Positions 33,768 through 41,968 of a stretch of DNA of 64,000 nucleotides are shown here, in pieces. The notes beneath the pieces are model-generated. The model searched no databases. It saw only the letters and a program-made list of their open reading frames with translations, and had not been told where the DNA came from. Positions within the stretch are counted from its first letter, which is position 1. Every line of letters begins with the position of its first letter. The translations under genes were made by a program, and so were the position numbers. Source of the DNA: Olavius algarvensis associated proteobacterium Delta 3 (GTDB taxonomy: Bacteria; Desulfobacterota; Desulfobacteria; Desulfobacterales; CAFBRK01); assembly GCA_903231505.1 (NCBI GenBank), contig CAFBRK010000283.1:158470-222469 (forward strand), written 5' to 3'.

Positions 33768-34385
33768 CTATCCCGTGCGTCGTGCGAGCACACATACCAA
33801 TCGGCAGGCTTTATCGATGTGTACCTGGCTCATATTGATGACCAGGTGATAGAGATGGGGGCCGTCGTAATCTTCCCTGCCGAATTTCCGGTACAGGTGG
33901 ATCCGCCGACGGTCTTCGAGATTCACGGCTCTGGCCGCCTGGGATGGAGCCAATTCATAATGCTCCTCCATGAACCGTATCCGATCGCTTTTTTCCGCGG
34001 TGAGCAGAATGTGGATGGTATCGGCACGTTCTCTTAAGATGTACTGACTCCCCCTGCCCAGAATGACCACATTGTCCTCATCGGCGAGTTGCTGGATCAC
34101 CTGATGGAGAAGATCCACATATACCTCTTCGTCAATGTAGCCACGTTCATCTCCGAGCACCTTTTCTATGAGGCTCTTGGAGACCAACCGGGAGACAAAT
34201 TTCTGCAGCCGGCCGCCGGCCTCTTTTTCGACGGATTCCACCCAATTGACAGACACTTTGGCTTTATGGGCGACCATCTGTATCAGTTCATTGTCAATGA
34301 ACTGATATCCAAGATGTTTGGCGATGGAACGGCCCAATGTTTTCCCACCGGCGCCAAACTGCCGGGAGATGGTCACCGTAGGCAT
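33768..34385 (-). CDS. Cytidylate kinase-like family protein
   Basis: 205 residues. P-loop-like N-terminus ISRQFGAGGKTLGRSIAKHL, then LGYQFIDNELI, the NVVILGRGSQYIL segment and R-rich lid DRIRFM / DRRRIHLYRKFG. This group is related to CMP kinase but is not the housekeeping Cmk. Substrate unknown. Six bases separate its stop from the SPL-like start, so the two are one operon. Confidence 0.82.
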   Translation of the reverse strand: MPTVTISRQFGAGGKTLGRSIAKHLGYQFIDNELIQMVAHKAKVSVNWVESVEKEAGGRLQKFVSRLVSKSLIEKVLGDERGYIDEEVYVDLLHQVIQQLADEDNVVILGRGSQYILRERADTIHILLTAEKSDRIRFMEEHYELAPSQAARAVNLEDRRRIHLYRKFGREDYDGPHLYHLVINMSQVHIDKACRLVCVLARRTG

Positions 34386-34642
34386 GTGCGTTCCTCCCCG
34401 GTTGAAATGAATAACATAGCGAAACGTTTATATGAACGGCGATGGTGTCGATCATAGGGTAGACGGGTTACCCACTCTCGTCTGTTCGCGATCGGGATCG
34501 CTGTCGGTATCGGTACCGGTATCGTAACAGCATGGTTCTATTCAACGTCGATACCGATTCCGATCTCTCTGCCACTTTCATGCATGCGCGATATCCATCC
34601 ACGGGATTGGAATACCGACGTTGTTATCGGATCTCCCATCTA
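34386..34642. other. Intergenic region with GATACCG-type repeats
   Basis: No gene. Contains GTCGGTATCGGTACCGGTAT and, 45 bases on, CGTCGATACCGATTCCGATC, i.e. opposing copies of the same degenerate unit as at 29417-29450. They could fold into a hairpin in RNA. Confidence 0.45.
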
Positions 34643-36963
34643 TCAGGCGACCCCGGTAAAATCAAAGGCTAATTTTGACTGGAACTTTTCGATCCGCTTG
34701 AAGATCTCCTTAAGCGTTGTCTGTTCGATACGGGATAGAAGTTTGGGATTGATGTAATTATCCGGTTTCTCGCGTTCGTTGGCAATGGCGGTCAGCTGCC
34801 GCGCAAATCGGAGATGCATCAGGAAACTGTATCCCTGATCGAGTTCCTGGTATTCTTGTTGGTTCAGCACCTTTTTCAGATGCAATTGCTGCAGTCGCTG
34901 CTGCGTATTGGTGACCTCGATACCGTTGTGCAGGGCATGGACCCGGGCAAAATCGACAATGGGCATCATGGCGCTTTTGATATCAAAGGTATTCCGATGC
35001 TCTCCCCTCGACTCCACCACGAAGTTCCTGAAAAACCCGATCGGTGGTTTGAAAAACAGGGCGTTTTCGGTGAGATGTCGAAAAAAGCCGGCCCAACCGC
35101 TCAGGGAACGGAACATATGGCGTCGCAGCGCGTCGACCATGTCCTGTTCGCCGTAACCTCCCCGGAAATCGAAAAAGATGCTGGCCTGAAGCAGGGCTTC
35201 GCCTTCCGCCTTTCGGATCCACGTGGAGAAATAGTCTTTCCAGACCGGAAGGGGCTGACACCATTTCGGATTTTTCGCCATTACGCCGCCCTCACAGAAT
35301 GCGTATCCCGCGGAATTCAGCCAGTCGCATACCTGTTCGCCGAATTTTATAAAATAGGTGTCCGCCTGGCTTCCGCCGGTCTCATCATAGATCAGGGCAT
35401 TATCCTGATCCGTCTTGAGCGTCTGTTCCATGCGTCCTTCACTGCCAAGCACGAGAAATACAAAGGGGCATGGCGGTGGTCCCAATTTTTCAATGGCAAA
35501 TTGAATGAGACGGTTGAGAATGGCGTCCGATATGGTCGTAATCAGGGCATTCACATTTTGAGATTTCGCGCCCGCGCTGATGATGTTTCGCAGAATGCTC
35601 GGAAGTTGGCCATGTTTATTGAAAACTTCTTCGGGTGTCAGGGCGCTTTTAATTTCCCGAAGTAAAAAGAACGGGGAATGACCCTGGGCGGCCAGCATGT
35701 CGGTATTGGTGATCACCCCGACCATCTTGCCGCTGTTGTCGCTGACGGCCAGATGTTTGACGTTTTTTCCCAGCATCTCCATCATCGCCTCAAATGCCGG
35801 CGCTTCAGCGGAAACTCCGTAGAGCGTCTGGGACATGATTTCCGACACCGGATGGTGGATCGGCAACCCCTGGGCGATAACCTTGCTCCGAAAATCGCTG
35901 TCGGTGACCACCCCCAGATAATCCCCTTCCTCGGAGGTTATGAGAATTGAGCTGCAATGCCGGCGGCTCATTTCCAGAGCAGCGCTCTGGATCGTGGATT
36001 CTGCGGAGCAGGAGACGATATTGTCGGAGTACAGCGTGGACACCGGCTGGTTGAAAAAGGATGCCGTGTCCACTTGTGGCTGAGCGGTTCGCTTGATAAT
36101 CGAAGCATAGGATTTGTCCAGCATCCGTTTGCCGAAGGTGTCGGTGAAATAATCGGAAAATACGTGATAGCGACGGCAGAGGTCCAGAAAACGCTTCCTG
36201 GGCAGGATGTAGAAATAGGAATCTCCTGGGTGCTCAGGGTCCTCACCGAAATCCCGTCATTGAGCAGCAGGGCGATCCCCCCGTACACATCTCCTTCCCC
36301 GATAATCCCGCGCAGGGATTTTTTCTCATCCTCTTCGTAGTATCGTTCGACGGCACCCCGCTGAATGATGTACAGATACTCGATGCGGGTTTGTCCCTGA
36401 ACGGCCATGAGGGTGTCCTTCGGATAATGCACAATGGCCAATTCCGCGGCGACCCGCTCGAGTTCTTCCTCCGGAAGAAATGAAAAAGGTACCACACCGG
36501 ACAGAAACAGAAAGGCCTGGCTGGCGGAAACGATGGCCGCATAGGATTCATCCAGCATCCGTTTGCTGAACGTATCCACAAAATATTCGTTAAAGGTGTG
36601 AAACCGGGTACAGAGGTTTAAAAATTCGGACTTGGGGATGCGCATACATGCCGCCGTTTTTTCCACACGCACCGTTCGCAGCGCAATGCCCCCGTTCATT
36701 AGAATGGATATTCCCCCAAACAGTTCGCCGGGTTTCAAATACCCGGACAGTATTTTCCCCCCGTTTTGCTCATAATAGAGTTCGATCAGGCCGCTTTCGA
36801 TCAGATACACCCCATCCACGCCGGACTTGTTTTGATGGGCCAGCAAGGTTCCCGCTTCGATTCTTTTTCGCGAGACGTGCCCGGCCAACCGCTGGATTTC
36901 TTCCTTGGGGAGACTGGAAAAGGGTTCCGAACCAGCCAGAAGTTTTTTTATGGACCCGTTCAT
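34643..36963 (-). CDS. Double cNMP-binding, CBS-pair, DUF294 nucleotidyltransferase protein, with apparent frameshift
   Basis: About 773 residues if one missing base near 36221-36226 is restored. Start ATG 36963, one base after the upstream TAG. Order: cNMP domain 1 about 5-130, cNMP domain 2 about 145-270, CBS pair about 285-405, DUF294 GlnD-like nucleotidyltransferase (FLVLGSEGRMEQTLKTDQDN, metal Asp pair after GSxxR) and DUF294 C-terminal helices. The first frame loses homology at VRTLSTQE; adding a G gives QEDSYFYILPRKRFLDLC. The family occurs beside acetate genes in many bacteria; its nucleotidyl target is unknown. Co-transcribed with the exonuclease fusion. Confidence 0.85.
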
Positions 36964-36964
36964 T

Positions 36965-39136
36965 CTAATATTTTTTCCGCGCAAGATAAGTTTTTTCCGC
37001 TGCCAGTATGGCATCTTTCAAGGTCTGAATCCCTTGTTTGGCCAGCAGGGGGAGCAATTTTAAAAATATTTCACCGGTGGCCATGGCATCGCCAAGGGCC
37101 GTGTGTCTTCCAATGATGCTAATGCCCATCCTCAGCGCGATATCTTCGACGTTGTGGCTTTCCTGGGCCGGATGGACAATGGCCGACAAAAGCATGGTGT
37201 CGAGCACCGGATTGATGAATCGGACCCCCGTGGGTCCTTCTTTGACCTGCAGCATCCGCATGTCAAAGGCCGCGTTATGGGCGACAAGAATGGTGCCTTC
37301 GGCGAAGCGGTGAAACAGCGGCAAGACGGTTTCGATAGTCGGTTGGTCGATCAACATGTCCTCCTGAATGCCGTGGATACGGATAGAATCCCGGGACAGG
37401 GAGCGCTGGGGATTGACGAGCTGATCGAAGACATCGTCGCCCAGCAACTGACCGTTGACGATCCGAACGGCGCCGAGGGAAATGATTTCATCTCCACCGG
37501 TCGGATTCAGGCCGGTGGTCTCGGTGTCGAACACGGTGTAGGTCAGCTCGGTCAGGAGACAGTCTTCCAACTCGGGGATCTGTCCCGGCTGATGAAACAG
37601 GTCGAAGTCATAAAACTCCGGTCGGCTTTCCGGCAGCAAGGTGATGTGATGGCCACGGATGGTTTGAATGGTGTCTACCACCGATGGCAGCACCAGGCGG
37701 ATATAGGCCTGATCCGTGTCGTGACGCCGGGAATGGGACCATAGTTCGGCCTCGTGGTGACCGATGACCGTCTTCAACTGCATGGGAATCCGTTCATCCC
37801 CGACGGACAGCACCTGTTCTTCCAACTGGTGGAGCATGGCTTCCCGGAGCGGGCGTCCCTCCCATATAAAATACAAGTGTACGAGGCGTTCCTTTTTTCT
37901 TAATTCACAGTTAAACGCACTTTGTCCGGTAATGCGTTGAAGCTGTGCCAACAGGAACAGAAGCGCCAGCTGCAAGGAATAGGTGTCGATTTTGACGGCC
38001 GTGTCCGGATCGCAATGGATCATATCCAGGCGCACGCCGAGCCGGCTTTCCGCTTTTTGCCGGATCGTTTCGAGGAATCCTTTGGCACCGGTTCGGACCA
38101 AGGGCCAGTGGGTACGCAGGTGATCCGGGAATTCATTGGCTTTTTTGTCCAGAAAGCAGCCTAAATCGACGGCTTCCTTGTGGATAATGTTTCGGAAACG
38201 CTGGAGTTGATCGGTCTGCATTTCCGGATATTCCAGGATCGCTTCGATGGCAGAGCGGATGCTCGCCAGAGAGGCCCGGCTTCGCTGCACCAGGGACTGA
38301 AACATACTGCTGGTCCGGGTGCTGGATTCCAGGCGACGGGTGATATCGAACAATATGAGGATAAACCCGTGCAACTGACCGCGCGGATTGAGCACGGGGA
38401 CCGCCTCGACGCGAAGCGACCGTGACGGTTCTTCGACCAGCGCGAAATACGCGCATGCATCGGCGTCTTTCCGCTTCAGCTTGCCGACCATCTCATCCAG
38501 CACATGCAGAATGAGATTCCTGTCGATGAGGCCGAATATCGAGCGGCCCAAGCCGATGAATTTACCGGATTCGGAAGCCGCCTCCCCTGCCCCATTCCCA
38601 TGATCTCCGGTTAAGAGGGTTTTCGCTTGCCGATTGTATAGCAGTATTTGTCCGTCAACGTTGCAGATGATGACCCCTTCGGGGAGTTCAGCCACAAAGG
38701 CGGCGAGGATATTCTTGTCAGCATCGATTTCTGCGTTGGCGTCGGCAATCCGTTGTTCAACTTCCCGGTGAAGCGTCTGGTATCGATTTGCGCTTTCATT
38801 GATACCGGCCGCCAGACCCAGGACGTCTCGATTGCCTTCGATCTGGATGCGATGGGCAGGGTTTGCCGAATTGATGATACTGACTTCCTCTTTGAGCTTG
38901 ATCACCGGCAGGATATAGGTGTGAAAAATGCCGTCCAGGGCGAACCCGAGGCCGGCTATAATCAGAAACACCACGGCAAACACATAGCCGAAGTCATCTT
39001 TGATGATGTCGATCAATAGCGACTGGGCATCCGGGGTCAATTGCCGCCAGAAGAAAATACTGATGCTCGATATGATCGCCAGGGTGACGGCAATCGATAT
39101 CAGGGCAAACCACCAGAATTGATTACCGGCTCTCAT
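36965..39136 (-). CDS. Membrane PAS protein with degenerate kinase core fused to a DEDDh (DnaQ-type) exonuclease
   Basis: 723 residues. Two TM helices about 8-30 and 48-70, HAMP-like stretch, coiled coil, PAS about 138-260, then a region in the position of a kinase core. No His is present where a phosphoacceptor helix would be (QRSRASLASIRSAIEAIL), and there are no N or DxGxG boxes. The C-terminus, about 535-705, is an epsilon-type exonuclease: FDTETTGLNP, AHNAAFDMRML, HTALGDA. A DnaQ-like gene beside DUF294 and acetate genes is a recurring arrangement; fusion to a membrane sensor is less usual. Start overlaps the receiver gene stop (ATGA). Confidence 0.85.
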   Translation of the reverse strand: MRAGNQFWWFALISIAVTLAIISSISIFFWRQLTPDAQSLLIDIIKDDFGYVFAVVFLIIAGLGFALDGIFHTYILPVIKLKEEVSIINSANPAHRIQIEGNRDVLGLAAGINESANRYQTLHREVEQRIADANAEIDADKNILAAFVAELPEGVIICNVDGQILLYNRQAKTLLTGDHGNGAGEAASESGKFIGLGRSIFGLIDRNLILHVLDEMVGKLKRKDADACAYFALVEEPSRSLRVEAVPVLNPRGQLHGFILILFDITRRLESSTRTSSMFQSLVQRSRASLASIRSAIEAILEYPEMQTDQLQRFRNIIHKEAVDLGCFLDKKANEFPDHLRTHWPLVRTGAKGFLETIRQKAESRLGVRLDMIHCDPDTAVKIDTYSLQLALLFLLAQLQRITGQSAFNCELRKKERLVHLYFIWEGRPLREAMLHQLEEQVLSVGDERIPMQLKTVIGHHEAELWSHSRRHDTDQAYIRLVLPSVVDTIQTIRGHHITLLPESRPEFYDFDLFHQPGQIPELEDCLLTELTYTVFDTETTGLNPTGGDEIISLGAVRIVNGQLLGDDVFDQLVNPQRSLSRDSIRIHGIQEDMLIDQPTIETVLPLFHRFAEGTILVAHNAAFDMRMLQVKEGPTGVRFINPVLDTMLLSAIVHPAQESHNVEDIALRMGISIIGRHTALGDAMATGEIFLKLLPLLAKQGIQTLKDAILAAEKTYLARKKY

Positions 39137-39507
39137 TCCCCTTCTTTCAGCAGCTCGCGGACGCGCTCCACAATTTCCGAGTTCGAAAAGGGCTTTGTAA
39201 TGTAAGCATCGGCTCCCAGTGCCATCCCCTTTGCCATGTCCACTTCCCGCCCCAGGGCCGTCACCAGCACGATTTTGATGTCCCCGAGGTTTCGGTGTTC
39301 CCGCACCGTCTGGCAGACTTCGAATCCGTTGATCCCCGGGAGCATGATGTCCAGCAAAATAAGATCCGGCTGGAATCGGAAGATGGCCTCGATGGCCTCT
39401 TCACCATTCTCGGCGATCCGGACATGGTATCCCTTTTGTTCCATCAGGAATTGCAGCGGCACAACGATGTTGGGCTCATCGTCGACGATGAGGATTCTGT
39501 GCGACAT
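39133..39507 (-). CDS. Stand-alone receiver (CheY-like) response regulator
   Basis: 124 residues, receiver only. Acidic pair in LIVDDEPN, phosphoacceptor about D53 in LILLDIMLPG, conserved Thr/Ala (LVTALG) and Lys (YITKPFS). No output domain. Overlaps the sensor-exonuclease start by four bases, so the two are made together; it might control that protein or receive phosphate from another kinase. Confidence 0.93.
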   Translation of the reverse strand: MSHRILIVDDEPNIVVPLQFLMEQKGYHVRIAENGEEAIEAIFRFQPDLILLDIMLPGINGFEVCQTVREHRNLGDIKIVLVTALGREVDMAKGMALGADAYITKPFSNSEIVERVRELLKEGE

Positions 39508-39823
39508 AGACGTTTATAGCTCCGGGAACCGTCCCATGGATTTAATGATCACACGATGGGGTCTGATTTCGAATGCGGGGAGCTCTATGGAGAATACAGG
39601 AATGTAAGAGGCAACCCCGGACCGCAACAAACCCATCGCCAAGCAGTGCTATTCATAAAATATCCGGAATCGCACGTCAAGATCGGGCTTGGATCAGCGG
39701 TTTCAGTAATCAGGGGCACACTCTGTTCCGGGCCGACACCCGGGAACGAACGGAAAATGCTAGGCCGTTGGGGGCAACACCAACCGGCGTTGCCCCCTTC
39801 GACCGTTCAGGTGTTTATGAGAT
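39508..39823. other. Intergenic region of about 316 bp with one hairpin
   Basis: A 9-bp hairpin GGGGGCAAC / GTTGCCCCC (39770-39797) lies 27 bases downstream of the 28-residue peptide gene and may end or attenuate its transcript; there is no clear T-run. I see no other feature. Confidence 0.5.
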
Positions 39824-39910
39824 TCATCCAAATATGCCGATTCCGAATCCGGCAGTCCATAGGATGGAGAATGCGACGAGAATAATCATCGTCAAGTCTT
39901 CGGATTTCAT
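39824..39910 (-). CDS. 28-residue membrane peptide next to the SSS symporter
   Basis: ATG at 39910 preceded by AAAAGGAGG with nine-base spacing, among the best ribosome sites in the window. The product begins MKSEDLTMIILVAFSILWTA and ends GFGIGIFG: one hydrophobic helix with a short charged N-terminus. It begins 30 bases after the symporter stop on the same strand. Small single-helix accessory peptides are known next to SSS-type symporters; assignment to that role is inferred from position, size and topology. Confidence 0.7.
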   Translation of the reverse strand: MKSEDLTMIILVAFSILWTAGFGIGIFG

Positions 39911-39940
39911 GGTATCGTGCCTCCTTTTGAGTTGTGCGGA

Positions 39941-41725
39941 TTAAGCCTCTTTGACCACGATATTGAGCTCTTTGTCTGCACGCTCGAGCTGTTCCTCTGT
40001 GATGGTGGCCATTTCCGCTTTAAAACACAGGGCCCACATCATCACGATACCGATGATCCACCAGAAGATCTGCCAGGACCAGAGCGGTGGGAACCCGCAG
40101 AAGGAGAATGCCGAGTTGCCGAGGATACAGGCAGGACCGATGGCGAAGAAGTACCAAATGGGTACAATGACTTTCATGGCATTCCGCCACTTCCTGCCGG
40201 ACTCGCTCGGGCTGTCAATACTATCCATCCAGGCCCGCATCTCCGCCTGCCGTTCAATGGTTTCAGGATTGTCCTTGAAGCCGAGGAATCGACAGAGATA
40301 GGCGACAAGGAGACCGATGCCGGTGCCCCACGCCGCCGAGTGCATCGACAGCGGGTATTTGATGCCGGGAATCCCGTAGGTGGCGTACACGCCCAGCATA
40401 CCGGCAATCACACCGAGTACCGATCCAATGGCCGGCCACCGGAATCCCCAGTTGACACCCATGAGCAGAATGTACATGACAAAGCCAAAGGCGGTTGCCA
40501 GAGCTCCCAACATAACCAGGGCCGCCTTGGAGGTCATACCCACCACCAGAGCCGCGACGGTCAGGAAGGTGGTCAGGATGCGGTTGACCCAGATCTGCTC
40601 GGTATGGCTAGCCTGCTGCTTCTTGATGTAGCGCCAGTAGACGTCACGAAGCAGGATGGAACCACCGGTGCCGATATACGGGGCGGCCGTGGAATGCATG
40701 GCCGCAATGGCGCCGATGAACACCACACCCAGCATGAACGGCGGCAGGAATTGCTGCATCAGGGTGGGTACGGCCGTTCTGTTGGTAATGCCCACGAAGG
40801 CCTCGACACCCTGGAGTTCCAGAACCTTGGCGCCCATACCCTGGAAGGCGGAGAAGTAGAACAGGGCAAAGCCGACCACAAAGGTGGACATGAAGGCTTG
40901 CTGCCAGGGGAACGGCCTCGGGTTCTTGTTGGCAAAGTTCCACATGGTAAACGCCGGGGACGACTGGATGCCCATGAGCGCAAACATGTAGGTCAGAATC
41001 ATGACCGCCGTCCAGCCGCCGCCCTGCTTGACGAACTTGATGACCGCCGGAACCTCGAGGTATTTGGCCTCGAGGGCATTGACCTGGGTAGCGAACTTCG
41101 ACCAGCCGCCGAACTCGGCCAGAACGTAGGCGCCGAGAATGATGATACCGCCGACGAGCAGCACAAACTGAATCACGCCGACCCAGGTGCTCGCCCGCAA
41201 ACCACCGGTACATACATAGAACCAAACGACGAACGCCAGGAAGATACAGCCGAAGGTAAATGGTACGCCCGCGACCACCTGGAAAAGCGCGCCGGCTGCC
41301 ATCAGCTGAACCGCTGAATAAAACATCGCATACAGGAACGCGGTGAGCACGACCAGCCAGCGGATAACTTCATTGTTGTAGTAATAGGCAAACATGTCGC
41401 CGGGGGTGATGAACCCGTAGCGTTTGCCGAACAACCAGTTCCGTTTGGCGAAGAAGGTTCCTGTAATGGGAATGGTCAGTACGTAGAAAGAGGCAAAGGC
41501 ATAGGCAAGGCCGTCCCGCCAAATCAGGCCCGGGTGCCCGATAAAGGTCCACCCGGAAAAGGACGCTGCCGTTGCCGCCAGAAGAAAGGCGATCATCGGA
41601 ATCGACCGGCCACCGATAGTGTAGCCGGAGGAGGTCTTTTCCGTAAAATAGCCTTTGAGCCCCCAGTAAAAACAGTAGACAATGTAAATGCCCAGCATTA
41701 TGTAGACCCAAGTGGCTCCACTCAT
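39941..41725 (-). CDS. Sodium:solute symporter (SSS family), probably acetate or other short carboxylate
   Basis: 594 residues from the ATG at 41725, preceded by AGGAGGG. About 13 membrane helices. SSS signatures: TIGGRSIP and AATAASFSGWTFIGHPGLIW in the first helices, ITPGDMFAYYYN, and TGGLRASTWVGVIQ. The C-terminal soluble tail (ATITEEQLERADKELNIVV) is short. It lies downstream of acs on the same strand, which suggests acetate uptake, but the sequence is not close enough to E. coli ActP for the substrate to be fixed. Confidence 0.88.
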   Translation of the reverse strand: MSGATWVYIMLGIYIVYCFYWGLKGYFTEKTSSGYTIGGRSIPMIAFLLAATAASFSGWTFIGHPGLIWRDGLAYAFASFYVLTIPITGTFFAKRNWLFGKRYGFITPGDMFAYYYNNEVIRWLVVLTAFLYAMFYSAVQLMAAGALFQVVAGVPFTFGCIFLAFVVWFYVCTGGLRASTWVGVIQFVLLVGGIIILGAYVLAEFGGWSKFATQVNALEAKYLEVPAVIKFVKQGGGWTAVMILTYMFALMGIQSSPAFTMWNFANKNPRPFPWQQAFMSTFVVGFALFYFSAFQGMGAKVLELQGVEAFVGITNRTAVPTLMQQFLPPFMLGVVFIGAIAAMHSTAAPYIGTGGSILLRDVYWRYIKKQQASHTEQIWVNRILTTFLTVAALVVGMTSKAALVMLGALATAFGFVMYILLMGVNWGFRWPAIGSVLGVIAGMLGVYATYGIPGIKYPLSMHSAAWGTGIGLLVAYLCRFLGFKDNPETIERQAEMRAWMDSIDSPSESGRKWRNAMKVIVPIWYFFAIGPACILGNSAFSFCGFPPLWSWQIFWWIIGIVMMWALCFKAEMATITEEQLERADKELNIVVKEA

Positions 41726-41968
41726 TTTTTTCCCTCCTGTGGGATCAGAGACAAAATTGAACCGGATTTCCGGTAGTGACATTGAAAACTAGGCTATCCC
41801 AGCATCTGGCCTGCAGCTACCACCTCCCTTCGGGTCCTGTTGCCGGCGGAACCGAATCCCGCTCAACAGGTTTTAACGTTCGGTATGCGGTTATGCTTGG
41901 TCGCTTTGGTGTTGGTGACAGGCCGGGAGGTGCCGGTTCGGCGCCCCCGGCCGCACCACGTTCCGCGA

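Noticed and set aside
29417..34570. Possible CRISPR array from repeated GATACCG units
   Set aside because: Units are degenerate and contiguous, without regular spacers, and there are no cas genes.
39917..41317. 466-codon plus-strand frame rich in His, Gly and Asp
   Set aside because: Antisense shadow of the SSS symporter gene; composition is that of a reverse-translated membrane protein.
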